Shown: one piece after another, positions 7,630 to 16,632 of the stretch | Position numbering within the stretch: the stretch's first letter is position 1 | Layout: each line of letters begins with the position of its first letter | Source of the DNA: an uncultured Collinsella sp. | Lineage (GTDB): Bacteria; Actinomycetota; Coriobacteriia; Coriobacteriales; Coriobacteriaceae | Direction of reading: 5' to 3' | NCBI GenBank assembly: GCA_900544725.1 | Contig: UQWK01000007.1 | Location: 1-53,227 of the forward strand | DNA: 53,227 nucleotides | Notes under the pieces: generated by a model | The model's database searches: none | Seen by the model: only the letters and a program-made list of their open reading frames with translations | Told to the model about the DNA's origin: nothing | Program-made: the position numbers and the translations under genes

Positions 7630-8679
7630 ATGGACGTAACGTTCTCAACCTTCCTCGGCCAAATTGTGTCGAACCCAGTCCTTGCCGTCACCGTGATTCT
7701 CGCGCTCGGCGCCATCTTCGTCAACGGATGGACCGACGCGCCCAACGCCATCGCGACCTGCGTCACTACGCGTTGCATGCCCGCCCGCGCCGCCATTCTC
7801 ATGAGCGCCGCATTCAACTTCTTGGGCGTGCTCATCATGACGCACTTTAACGCGAGCGTCGCCAACACCATCTCACATATCGTCGACTTTGGCGGAAACA
7901 GCACCATGGCGCTTGCGTGCCTCTGCGCGGCTCTGTTCTCCATTGTCGTCTACGGTGCCACGGCATCGCGTTTTGGCATCCCCACCTCGCAAAGCCACAG
8001 CCTTATCGCCGGCCTGACCGGTGCCGCTATCGCCCTCGGCGGCGCGAACAGCGTCAACGTCCACGAGTGGATGAAGGTCATCTACGGCCTGGCGCTCTCC
8101 ATCGGTCTGGGCTTTGTCATGGGCTGGATCCTGTGCAAACTCGTCTCGATTCTGTTTGCCGCCGCCAATAGGCGACGTGCAAACGTCTTCTTTAAATACG
8201 CTCAGATCGCGAGCGCTGCGGCCATGAGCTTTATGCATGGCGCGCAGGATGGACAGAAGTTCATCGGCGTGCTCTTTCTAGGCGTGGCCTTCGCCAACGG
8301 CCAGACCAGCGTCGGTGATGCCGGCATCCCCATCTGGATCATGTTGCTGTGCTCGGCCACCATGGGCATCGGCACCAGCGTGGGCGGCGAGCGCATCATC
8401 AAGTCCGTCGGCCAGAGCATGGTCAAGCTCGAGAAGTATCAGGGATTCTCCGCCGACCTCGCGGGCGCCGCGAATCTGCTGCTTGCCACCCTTACCGGTA
8501 TCCCCGTGTCCTCCACCCACATCAAGACCTGCGCCATCATGGGCGTCGGTGCCGTCAAACGCCTCTCGGCCATCAACTTCGGCGTCGTCAAGGACATGAT
8601 GTTCACCTGGTTCTTCACCTTCCCCGCCTGCGGACTCATCAGCTTTGTCATGGCCAAGCTGTTCATGATGTTCATCTAG
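7630..8679 (+). CDS. pit: Inorganic phosphate transporter, PiT family
   Basis: 349-residue cation-coupled phosphate permease with about ten membrane helices. The two inverted PiT signatures are present: FVNGWTDAPNAIATCV in the first half (residues ~31-46) and SAAAMSFMHGAQDGQKFIG in the second. GIPTSQSHSLIAGLTGA and GIPVSSTHIKTCAI are the paired conserved loops. The gene is followed after 67 nt by a DUF47 partner. The start at 7630 has an in-frame stop at 7597-7599, so no longer form exists. Confidence 0.95.
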   Translation: MDVTFSTFLGQIVSNPVLAVTVILALGAIFVNGWTDAPNAIATCVTTRCMPARAAILMSAAFNFLGVLIMTHFNASVANTISHIVDFGGNSTMALACLCAALFSIVVYGATASRFGIPTSQSHSLIAGLTGAAIALGGANSVNVHEWMKVIYGLALSIGLGFVMGWILCKLVSILFAAANRRRANVFFKYAQIASAAAMSFMHGAQDGQKFIGVLFLGVAFANGQTSVGDAGIPIWIMLLCSATMGIGTSVGGERIIKSVGQSMVKLEKYQGFSADLAGAANLLLATLTGIPVSSTHIKTCAIMGVGAVKRLSAINFGVVKDMMFTWFFTFPACGLISFVMAKLFMMFI

Positions 8680-8746
8680 TCAAACCGAGCGTCCATCCGG
8701 ACCGTAATACCTCGCCCACCCGACTTCGCCTCGAAAGGACCCACTC

Positions 8747-9370
8747 ATGGCAAAGAAACCCGATTCGTTCTACTTCGACAACTACGTCGCCTGCGCCGAC
8801 CTTGCCGTCCAGGCCGCTGAGCTGCTCACCAAGATTTTCGAGAACTTCGATCCCGCAAGGATTCACGATATGCTCAACAAGATGCACGCGATCGAGCATG
8901 CGGCCGATAAGAAGCACCATGAGCTTGAGGACGCTCTGCTCACGGCCTTTATCACCCCGCTTGAGCGCGAGGACCTGGACCTGATGAGCTGCTCGCTCGA
9001 CACCGTGCTCGATCGTATCGAGGGCGTCGTGCAGCGCGTCTACTTCACCAACATCCAGAGCATCCATCCCGATGCCATCGTGATCGCCCACAAGGTGACC
9101 GACGCCTGCCGCGCCATGAAGGACCTGATGGTCGAGCTGCCCAACTACCGCAAGTCCAAGACCCTGCGCGAACTCGTCATCCAGATCAACACGATTGAGT
9201 CCGAGGCCGACGAGCTCTACATCAACGCTATGCGCAACCTGCACGTCAACGGCAAGGACCCGCTCGAGGTCATCGCCTGGCGTGACGTTTACGCCTTCCT
9301 GGAGTACTGCGCTGACTGCTGTGAGAATGTGGCTGATGTTGTGGATTCGATTGTCATGAAGAACAGTTAA
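8747..9370 (+). CDS. DUF47 (PhoU-like) PiT accessory protein
   Basis: 207-residue all-helical protein of the DUF47/Pit-accessory family. It has the PhoU-like metal-binding type of helix with HAIEHAADKKHHELEDALLT and the segment TPLEREDLDLMSCSLDTVLD, then the C-terminal helices with NTIESEADELY and WRDVYAFLEYCADCCENVADVV. Members regulate or stabilise PiT transporters and are usually encoded next to them, as here. GAAAGGACCCACTC gives the ribosome site for ATG 8747. Confidence 0.93.
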   Translation: MAKKPDSFYFDNYVACADLAVQAAELLTKIFENFDPARIHDMLNKMHAIEHAADKKHHELEDALLTAFITPLEREDLDLMSCSLDTVLDRIEGVVQRVYFTNIQSIHPDAIVIAHKVTDACRAMKDLMVELPNYRKSKTLRELVIQINTIESEADELYINAMRNLHVNGKDPLEVIAWRDVYAFLEYCADCCENVADVVDSIVMKNS

Positions 9371-9394
9371 TTAGCCGTACGTATCCCACCGGTC

Positions 9395-9471
9395 GCGGGC
9401 CCGACCACTGATGCCTTTTTCACTCCGGCTGCAAGCAGAGTCGTTCAAAAGGCATCAGTGGTCGGGCCCGC
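9395..9471 (+). terminator. 25-bp perfect-arm hairpin after pit-DUF47
   Basis: Arms 9395-9419 and 9447-9471 are perfect complements over 25 nt (core GGGCCCGACCACTGATGCC), with a 27-nt loop. It may end the pit operon, but the arms are far longer than termination needs. Confidence 0.6.
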
Positions 9472-9651
9472 TCCCTTACGTACTGCCATTGGAACCTTGG
9501 CTGAGGGTTTGAGCGTGGTGGTGGCTTGGCTGATGCGACCTTTTATGCCCGAATGAATACTTTGAGGTTGTACTGAGCGTTTGGGTGGATGGGGCTTTGG
9601 GTACCCTTTGGATTGCTTTGGATTGATTCGCTGACTTTGGAGGGTTTGGTT

Positions 9652-10182
9652 ATGGGATATTTGGATCTGGCTCGGTCTCGGTATTCTTGTCGTGAATTTG
9701 AGGCTCGGGCTGTGGAGCAGGCTGTGGTGGATGCTATTGTTGAGGCGGGGCGCATTGCTCCTTCTGCTTGTAATAATCATCCAACCCGTGTGATGGTGTT
9801 GGATACGCCTGAGCTTCTGGAGAAGGCTGCTGCTTGTCAGCCTCGGTTTGCTCGTGATGGGTCTATCTTTGGGGCTCCGCTTATCTTTCTTATTTGCAGC
9901 GTTACTGACGATGCTTGGGTGCGCCCTTATGACCAGATGAACTCCAGTGCCATCGACACCTCGATCGTCTGCGATCAGATGATGATGGAGGCCGAGGAGC
10001 AGGGCCTGGGTACGTGCTGGGTGTGCCATTTTAAGCCCGAGGTGGTCTGTGAGCAGTTCAGCCTGCCCGAGGGCATCTATCCCTATCACATGCTCGTCTG
10101 CGGCCATCCTGCCGACCATATCGCCGACCCCGAGCAACGCGAGGCCCGTACCATTCCCCTCCCCGACTTCCTCCTCAAGTAG
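9652..10182 (+). CDS. Nitroreductase family protein (mosaic codon usage)
   Basis: 176-residue FMN-dependent oxidoreductase of the nitroreductase superfamily: YLDLARSRYSCREFEARAV at the N-terminus, then AGRIAPSACNNHPTRVMVL (FMN binding), MMMEAEEQGLGTCWVCHF and a C-terminal GHPADH segment. Start 9652 is supported by GGAGGG 7 nt upstream. Odd point: from about 9480 to 9925 the DNA prefers T-ending codons (GCT, GTT, GAT), while the rest of the gene uses C-ending codons like the neighbours. The switch is abrupt inside the gene, suggesting recombination with a foreign allele. Substrate unknown. Confidence 0.88.
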   Translation: MGYLDLARSRYSCREFEARAVEQAVVDAIVEAGRIAPSACNNHPTRVMVLDTPELLEKAAACQPRFARDGSIFGAPLIFLICSVTDDAWVRPYDQMNSSAIDTSIVCDQMMMEAEEQGLGTCWVCHFKPEVVCEQFSLPEGIYPYHMLVCGHPADHIADPEQREARTIPLPDFLLK

Positions 10183-10227
10183 ATTTTTAGTACATGCCTT
10201 AAATCTACCTTTGACCGCTCACCGGTT

Positions 10228-10272
10228 CGCCGAGTTCTGTGCCCTCAAACGCAGGACTCGGCGTTTTGTTTT
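10228..10272 (+). terminator. Terminator of the nitroreductase gene
   Basis: CGCCGAGTTCTG (10228-10239) pairs with CAGGACTCGGCG (10252-10263), followed by TTTTGTTTT. Confidence 0.85.
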
Positions 10273-10291
10273 GCAGACTGCGTACAGCCAC

Positions 10292-10323
10292 AAAAAAAGG
10301 ACCCGCAAACTGCGGGCCCTTTC
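10292..10323 (-). terminator. Terminator of divIVA
   Basis: On the minus strand GGGCCCGCAGTTTGCGGGTCC is followed by TTTTTTTG; it lies 25 nt after the divIVA stop and marks the end of the sepF-yggT-divIVA unit. Confidence 0.88.
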
Positions 10324-10347
10324 TAGGCGCTACATGATAGCTGGATG

Positions 10348-11025
10348 TTAGTCCAGGTCGTCGGCGGCGAAATTGTCAATCGGTGCGAAGGGATCGGCAA
10401 CGGGGATAACCGGCTCGGCGACGGGCAGCGGCTCGGCAGCAGGAACGGTCACAGCCGGAGAAGCGGCGGAACCGACCGGCGTGGAGGCCATGAGGTCGGC
10501 CGGGAAGGAGTTCTGGGCATCGTCCATGAAGTGCTGGATGAGCTTGAGGTACTCGGCCTTGAACTCCTCACGAGAAGCCTTGAGACGATCGATCTCCTCG
10601 AGCTCGGCCTGCTTTTCGGTCAGAGCCTGGCGGATAACCTCGCGGGCCTTGGCGTCAGCCTCGTTGCGAATACGCTCAGCGTTCTCATTGGCATCGTTGA
10701 CGATGGTCTCAGCGGTCTGCTGGGCAGCGATCAGGGCAGCGGAAATCTGGCGCTCCTGAGCGGAGAAGTCAGGGGCGGGAGCAGCCACGGGGGCGGCAGG
10801 AACGGCCTGGGCGGGGGCATCCTGAGCCTGGGCAAGCTGAGCCTGCGCATCGGCAAGCTGCTGCTCGGTAGCAGTCAGACGACCCTTAAGGTCGACGATC
10901 TTAGCGAGCATAGCGTCAACCTCGGAGGACAGCGTCTCCAAGAAGACGTCGACCTCGGCAGGATCGTAGCCACGCTTGGCCTCAGAGAAAGTCTGAGCCT
11001 GGATGTCTGCAGGGGTAATAGCCAT
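10348..11025 (-). CDS. divIVA: DivIVA domain-containing polar/septal protein
   Basis: 225 residues. The N-terminal DivIVA domain (ITPADIQAQTFSEAKRGYDP, then EVDVFLETLSSEVD) recognises curved membrane; it is followed by coiled-coil stretches (~40-70 and 100-175) interrupted by an Ala/Pro linker, and a Pro/Ala-rich tail. In actinobacteria DivIVA/Wag31 recruits wall-synthesis machinery to poles or septum. It is the last gene of the yggS-sepF-yggT-divIVA tail. AAGGAGACTTGTT before ATG 11025 is a good ribosome site. Confidence 0.93.
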   Translation of the reverse strand: MAITPADIQAQTFSEAKRGYDPAEVDVFLETLSSEVDAMLAKIVDLKGRLTATEQQLADAQAQLAQAQDAPAQAVPAAPVAAPAPDFSAQERQISAALIAAQQTAETIVNDANENAERIRNEADAKAREVIRQALTEKQAELEEIDRLKASREEFKAEYLKLIQHFMDDAQNSFPADLMASTPVGSAASPAVTVPAAEPLPVAEPVIPVADPFAPIDNFAADDLD

Positions 11026-11086
11026 AACAAGTCTCCTTTTTCATCGCCTCGGCGCTACACGCCCGACGTAAGTTACTAAGTCAGTT

Positions 11087-11368
11087 CTACACGAGTATAC
11101 CTATAAGAAGCTGCAGAACCAGCCTCTGCACCAACTGCAACGCAATAATCGCAACGACCGGCGAAAAATCGATACCGCCCATCGGCGGGATGAAACGACG
11201 GAACAGGTTGAGCCACGGACCGCACACGCTATCAAGCACCGCGGCAATATCCCGAAGCAAACCACCCTGCTTCATGGGAATCCACGTCATAAAGCAGTAG
11301 ACGACAATAAGCGTGGAATAGAAGTTGAACAGCGTGTTGACCAGCTGGACGATAGTGTAGATGTTGAT
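11087..11368 (-). CDS. yggT: YggT family membrane protein with no canonical start codon
   Basis: About 93 residues. The two-helix YggT fold is visible: helix 1 (INIYTIVQLVNTLFNFYSTL) running into YCFMTWIP, the loop with RRFIPPMGGIDFSPV, and helix 2 (VVAIIALQLVQRLVLQLL). Starting at the only ATG (11290) would delete helix 1. Between the in-frame sepF stop and that ATG there is no ATG, GTG or TTG. GAGGAG at 11375-11380 lies 6 nt before an ATC at 11366-11368, so an ATC start is proposed. An ATT at 11372-11374 is too close to the Shine-Dalgarno. Sequence error is the alternative. Confidence 0.75.
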   Translation of the reverse strand: MNIYTIVQLVNTLFNFYSTLIVVYCFMTWIPMKQGGLLRDIAAVLDSVCGPWLNLFRRFIPPMGGIDFSPVVAIIALQLVQRLVLQLLIGILV

Positions 11369-11389
11369 GGGAATCTCCTCGTCTTGTCT

Positions 11390-12112
11390 TTACTTAAGGT
11401 AGCCGTCCGCACGAAGCTTCTTGAGATCGGAATCTTTGACCTCGCAACCGGCGGGCAGCACCATGAACACGCGGTCGCCCACCTCCTTGACCGTGGCACC
11501 CAGACCGCAGGCAAAGCCGTAAGAGAAGTCCAAGACGCGCTTGGCAACTTCGGTGCGTACGCCCACAAAAATCAGTGCGACAGGCTGCTTGGTGCGAACG
11601 CGGCGCACCACGGTCTCCACGTCGTCATAGCTCTCGGGGCGCAGGACATAGGCCGGCAGCTGCGGCGTGGCGTTGATGATATTGCTCGCATAGGCCGAGG
11701 CATCGCTCGGTGCAGGCGCGGGCGCAGCGGCGGCACGGGCGCGGGTGTTCTCGGCGTAGCTCGACGGCGTGTCATAGGCACCAGGACGATAACCGCTCGC
11801 AACACTGTCCTGCGAGCGCGAAGGCGGGTTATACGTCGTGGCATGGCGGGAGTCATCGCCGACCAGCTGACCGGAGCGCGTATACACGGCAACCGACTCA
11901 GCTTCACCACGGCGCGTCTGACCAAGCAGGCCGTTACTCGGCTCGTCTTGGGTGTAGAAGCCCTCGCCCGAAGCACCGCTGTAGCCGTTGCCCTGATAAC
12001 TATCGTCATAGCCGTCATCGTAGCCGTAGTCGTCGTCCTGGCCATAACCCTGGTCGTAACCCTGCTGGCCGCCCAAGTGCATCTTATTTTTAATCTCGTC
12101 AAGGAAGCCCAT
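11390..12112 (-). CDS. sepF: Cell division protein SepF
   Basis: 240 residues. The N-terminal MGFLDEIKNKMHLGG is the amphipathic membrane-binding helix. A long Gly/Tyr/Asp/Gln-rich linker (residues ~16-150) follows, then the C-terminal SepF domain (VLRPESYDDVETVVRRVR, VLDFSYGFACGLGATVKEV, VFMVLPAG). SepF anchors FtsZ to the membrane in organisms without FtsA, consistent with the absence of ftsA here. The linker is longer than in Bacillus SepF (about 150 residues in total). Start 12112 is chosen because AGAGGA lies 7 nt upstream; upstream in-frame codons lack a ribosome site. Confidence 0.95.
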   Translation of the reverse strand: MGFLDEIKNKMHLGGQQGYDQGYGQDDDYGYDDGYDDSYQGNGYSGASGEGFYTQDEPSNGLLGQTRRGEAESVAVYTRSGQLVGDDSRHATTYNPPSRSQDSVASGYRPGAYDTPSSYAENTRARAAAAPAPAPSDASAYASNIINATPQLPAYVLRPESYDDVETVVRRVRTKQPVALIFVGVRTEVAKRVLDFSYGFACGLGATVKEVGDRVFMVLPAGCEVKDSDLKKLRADGYLK

Positions 12113-12172
12113 GGTTGTGTCCTCTCGCGGTTTAGTGCAGGCGCCCCGATAATCAGTGCGCACTTCAGAACC

Positions 12173-12910
12173 TTATTTTACTGCAAACTCCGGGCTAAAT
12201 ACTACCCTGCCCAGGCGAACGAGCGTAGAGCCCTCCTCAAGGGCAGGCTCAAAGTCCTCGCTCATGCCGCAGGAAAGCTCAGGCAGGTTCAAATCGGGAT
12301 GCGCCGCCTCCAGCTCATCCCTCAGCTCACGAAGCCCCGCAAAGGTGCGGCGTGCCACATCCTTATTCCCCCGGGGCGCCATAGTCATAAGCCCCTGAAC
12401 GCAAATTCCCTCAAGTTCCGCAAGCTCACCCGCGGCGGCGCGAATCTCATCGGGCGAAAAGCCTCCCTTCGACTCCTCACCACTCACATTGACCTCAATG
12501 AGCACACGCTGGGGGCCGGCGAGCTCACCTGCCTCAATCTTGCGGACAGCACGGCTCGAGATCGCCTGCGCCAGATGCAGCGAACCCACCGAGTGAATCA
12601 GCTCGGCTGAGCCCAGCACCGCATTGATCTTATTGGTCTGCAGGTTGCCGATCATATCGAAGCGCACCTCGGGCAACTCCGGATGCTCCGCCAGACCCGT
12701 GAGCTTGCGAACCAGCTCCTGTGGGCGGTTCTCGGCAAAATGGCGATACCCCGCCTGGATGGCGGCAACGGTCTCATCGACACCAACGGTCTTGGACACG
12801 GCAATGAGGCTCGCGGCGTCGTGGGGACGGCCTGCGCGATCGAGCGCCGCATAAAAACGTTCCAGAATCTGCTCGCGGCGAGCGCGCATCAAGTCCAAAT
12901 AGTTATCCAT
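12173..12910 (-). CDS. yggS: YggS/PLPBP family pyridoxal-phosphate homeostasis protein
   Basis: 245-residue TIM-barrel PLP-binding protein. LIAVSKTVGVDE carries the PLP lysine; HFAENRPQELVRK, FDMIGNLQTNK and IEVNVSGEESKGGF are family blocks, and the C-terminal SCGMSEDFEPALEEGSTLVRLGR contains the phosphate-binding Ser/Gly and Arg. These proteins have no known enzymatic activity and buffer PLP. Family members usually read IGxLQxNK, matching here. The start at 12910 has GGAGG 9 nt upstream. It is the first gene of the yggS-sepF-yggT-divIVA tail and follows phoU. Confidence 0.95.
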   Translation of the reverse strand: MDNYLDLMRARREQILERFYAALDRAGRPHDAASLIAVSKTVGVDETVAAIQAGYRHFAENRPQELVRKLTGLAEHPELPEVRFDMIGNLQTNKINAVLGSAELIHSVGSLHLAQAISSRAVRKIEAGELAGPQRVLIEVNVSGEESKGGFSPDEIRAAAGELAELEGICVQGLMTMAPRGNKDVARRTFAGLRELRDELEAAHPDLNLPELSCGMSEDFEPALEEGSTLVRLGRVVFSPEFAVK

Positions 12911-12960
12911 TGCTAATCGCCTCCGCTGACAGCCAAACAAGTAGTCCCATGCTAACGCAA

Positions 12961-12992
12961 GAGCGCGGCCCCGCATGTGCAAGGCCGCGCTC
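12961..12992 (-). terminator. GC-rich hairpin after phoU
   Basis: GAGCGCGGCC (12961-12970) pairs with GGCCGCGCTC (12983-12992). On the minus strand it is followed by TTGCGTT, a weak U-run, so termination may be partial and yggS may be reached by readthrough. Confidence 0.6.
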
Positions 12993-13029
12993 ACTTAGGT
13001 ATTTACAATCTTTCGACGAACGGGGTTAT

Positions 13030-13887
13030 TTACTCCTCGTCGTCCTCGCCATCGTCCTCGTCCTCAAGATGATCGAGCAGGCAGCGAAGACCCTCGCTGA
13101 CCTCGTTAGCGGGCACCTTGGCAACGTAGCGCGCATCGACGGCGGGCCTCATGATAACACCCTCGCCCGAAGGCACGCGCATGCTCTCGAGCTCATCCTC
13201 ATCAGTGCGGGCGATATCGCCGGCAGTCATACGCTGTCCGGTCAACAGGAAGGTCAGACGGCAGGCGGCATCGATGGAAATCGAGGCAATGCGATCGAGG
13301 TAGCGCGAAACCATGATGGCGCGGCGCAGGTCGTCATAGTTGCTGTCGTCGTCCATAAAGTCGCCCGTATCCATACGGTTAAAGGTGCGGAAGAACTTCT
13401 CGTAGGCGGCGTGCACTGGCTCGTCCTCGACGGCCAAGTTGCAGATGATGGACATATCATTGGTGACGAGCGCGGAAAGCGAAGAGCCCAGCACCTGGTA
13501 AACAGCTTCGGCTTCGGCCTCAACCGTACCGACGAGCTCTTGGGGCAGCGAGATGTCGGCCTTGACCATGTGACGCGTGGCGCGGCAGATCTGGCGAACC
13601 TTATCGGTCATGCGCTGCAGGTTAAAGTCGACGTAGATGATCGTCTGCAGCAAGCGGAAGTCGGAGGCGACCGGTGACTGCGTGGCGATCAGGTTGTAGC
13701 ACACGGCCTCCAAGTTAGCGCAGCGCGCGTCAATCGAAAGCGTGCGCTTCTTGGTCTTGGTGGCGAGCTTGCGGTCGTCGGTCACATAGGCCTTAACGGC
13801 ATCGTGGAGGGCCAGATCGACGGCCTCGTAGATGCTCAGCATCTCGTGGCGGGCCTCGATGAGCTGACGGGAAAACAGTTTGCGCAT
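13030..13887 (-). CDS. phoU: Phosphate signalling/transport regulator PhoU
   Basis: 285 residues; two three-helix PhoU repeats. N-terminal RKLFSRQLIEARHEMLSIYEAV and RCANLEAVCYNLIATQSPVASDFRLL form the first repeat; the second includes SRYLDRIASISIDAACRLTFLLTG. A C-terminal extension of about 55 residues ends in a strongly acidic run (HLEDEDDGEDDEE). Known PhoU proteins down-regulate PstSCAB and the PhoR kinase when phosphate is plentiful. It closes the pst operon, 92 nt after pstB's start in transcription order. No phoBR genes are in the window. Confidence 0.9.
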   Translation of the reverse strand: MRKLFSRQLIEARHEMLSIYEAVDLALHDAVKAYVTDDRKLATKTKKRTLSIDARCANLEAVCYNLIATQSPVASDFRLLQTIIYVDFNLQRMTDKVRQICRATRHMVKADISLPQELVGTVEAEAEAVYQVLGSSLSALVTNDMSIICNLAVEDEPVHAAYEKFFRTFNRMDTGDFMDDDSNYDDLRRAIMVSRYLDRIASISIDAACRLTFLLTGQRMTAGDIARTDEDELESMRVPSGEGVIMRPAVDARYVAKVPANEVSEGLRCLLDHLEDEDDGEDDEE

Positions 13888-13979
13888 GGTTCACTCCAAT
13901 CAGTTGGGTGCGGTCATGCCGCCCGCACAGTGAATACGCACCGGACCAGGTCCGATCGGCTTGGGACTAGTCACACCGA

Positions 13980-14783
<804 letters not shown>

Positions 14784-14795
14784 GGGACTCCTTAA

Positions 14796-15701
14796 CTAGC
14801 GACGTTTGCGCGACAGGAAGCGCGCAAACAGGTTGAAGGCCAAAATGATCACCATCAGCAAGAGCGCGGTGCCGTAGGCTGCGTTCATGTTGATGCCGTC
14901 GTTGGCAAGCAGGTACAGGTGAACCGTCATGGGGCGGCCGGAATCGAGCGGCGAAATAGGTAGATTTATGGCCTGGCCCATGGTGTAGAGCACCACCGCG
15001 GTCTCGCCAATGGCACGGCCGATGGCGAGGACGATGCCCGTGGCAATACGGCCAAAGGCAGAAGGAAGCACGATCTTGGAGACAACCTGCCACTTGGTGG
15101 CGCCCAGACCGTACGCGCCCCAACGGATATAGCGTGGAACGGCGCGAATGGCCTCTTCGGTGGTGCGCATGACAATGGGAAGCATCAAGAGCGCGAGTGC
15201 CAGAGCGGCCGAGACCATCGAAAGGCCAAGACCCATAGCCTCGACAAACAAGGCGTAGCCAAACAGGCCCATAACGATGGAGGGCACCGAGGCCAAAGCG
15301 TCAGCAGCGTAGCGAATGAGCTCGACGATCTTGCCCTGCTTGGCGTACTCGGCCAGATAGACGGCTGCCAGCACAGCGATCGGCGTGCAGACAAGCATGG
15401 CGAGCGCCGTCACGTAGACGGTCGAGACGATCGTGGGCCAAATTCCGCCCTCGGCGTTGACGCCCTGGGGCCAACCGAAGATAAAGTCGAGCGAGATATG
15501 TGGCAGGCCGTTAATGACCACGTAGGCGATGATAGCGACCAGCACCAGCGTGGTGATGTAGGCAGCGGCACGAAACACGCCAAGCATGATCTTGTTGGAC
15601 AGGTCCTTGTTGATGCGGCCCTTCTTGCCGTGGGAAAGGGCACGCTTGATGCGCTCGCGCGACGAGGTCGTATCGACCGTCGTGTCAACGGAATCGGACA
15701 T
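14796..15701 (-). CDS. pstA: Phosphate ABC transporter permease PstA
   Basis: 301 residues with six membrane helices after a polar N-terminus (residues 1-50). The EAA loop region carries EEAIRAVPRYIRWGAYGLGATKWQ, and the conserved GRAIGETAVVLYTMG follows. The gene lies 3 nt after pstC and 12 nt before pstB, so it is certainly cotranscribed. Confidence 0.96.
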   Translation of the reverse strand: MSDSVDTTVDTTSSRERIKRALSHGKKGRINKDLSNKIMLGVFRAAAYITTLVLVAIIAYVVINGLPHISLDFIFGWPQGVNAEGGIWPTIVSTVYVTALAMLVCTPIAVLAAVYLAEYAKQGKIVELIRYAADALASVPSIVMGLFGYALFVEAMGLGLSMVSAALALALLMLPIVMRTTEEAIRAVPRYIRWGAYGLGATKWQVVSKIVLPSAFGRIATGIVLAIGRAIGETAVVLYTMGQAINLPISPLDSGRPMTVHLYLLANDGINMNAAYGTALLLMVIILAFNLFARFLSRKRR

Positions 15702-15704
15702 AGC

Positions 15705-16631
15705 CTACCCCCTCTTCTTCTTGGAAATCAGACGGACGATGCCCACCAGCGTGGCGGAGATGATAAACAGGACCACGCCCATGCCGAACAGCGCCGAGCG
15801 GTGCAGACCCGAGGAATAGCTCATGTCGAGCGCAATCTGGCTCGTGAGCGTCGAGATGGGGCTCGCAATGCTGTCGGGAATAACCGGGGCGTTACCCACG
15901 ACCATGAGCACGGCCATGGTCTCGCCGATGGCACGGCCCATACCCAGCACGATGGCATCCACGATACCCAGCTTGGCGGCAGGTAACACGACCTTATAGA
16001 TGGTCTGCCATTTGGTGGCGCCCATGGCATACGACGCCTCGCGAATGCCCATGGGAATGGAATTGAGGGCATCGATGGTAAGCGTCGTGATGGTGGGCAC
16101 GATCATAATGGCGAGCACGAACCACGCCGTCAGCGCACCAAAACCAAGACCGCCGGTCAGTTGCGCGATAAACGGACGGATGATGATCATTCCAAAGAAG
16201 CCATAGATGATAGAAGGGATGCCGGCCAACAGGTCAACGGCAGGGCTGATAAGCTTGCGCACGCGCTTACCGGCGATCTCGACCAGGTATACGGCCGTAC
16301 CCACACCTAGCGGCACGCCCATGGCGAGCGCACCGACGGTCACCAGACCTGAGCCGGCAAGCAGCGACATGATGCCGTAGTGGCCCTCAGAGGGCGCCCA
16401 CGTAAAGCTAAAGAAGTCCGCCAGACCGATGTCAGTAAAGACGGGCAGCGCCGAGTACGTGGTGAAGACAAAAATCAGGATGACGGTAACGACCGCCAAG
16501 AACGCGCAGGCAAAGAAGATCCACTGCAGCGCCTTCTCCTTGATATAGGTACTGCGCGATACGAGCGCCAGCTCGCGCTTCTTGGGCGCCTGAGCATTCT
16601 GCTCAGTCTGGGAGTTTTCCTGTGCTTCCAT
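15705..16631 (-). CDS. pstC: Phosphate ABC transporter permease PstC
   Basis: 308 residues with six membrane helices after a polar N-terminus of about 40 residues. LAGIPSIIYGFFGM and the EAA-loop SIPMGIREASYAMGATKWQ are permease signatures, with GRAIGETMAVLMVVGN behind them. Start is ATG 16631, one base after the pstS stop, with GGGGAG 9 nt upstream; a GTG three codons earlier has no room for a ribosome site. Confidence 0.95.
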   Translation of the reverse strand: MEAQENSQTEQNAQAPKKRELALVSRSTYIKEKALQWIFFACAFLAVVTVILIFVFTTYSALPVFTDIGLADFFSFTWAPSEGHYGIMSLLAGSGLVTVGALAMGVPLGVGTAVYLVEIAGKRVRKLISPAVDLLAGIPSIIYGFFGMIIIRPFIAQLTGGLGFGALTAWFVLAIMIVPTITTLTIDALNSIPMGIREASYAMGATKWQTIYKVVLPAAKLGIVDAIVLGMGRAIGETMAVLMVVGNAPVIPDSIASPISTLTSQIALDMSYSSGLHRSALFGMGVVLFIISATLVGIVRLISKKKRG

Positions 16632-16632
16632 G

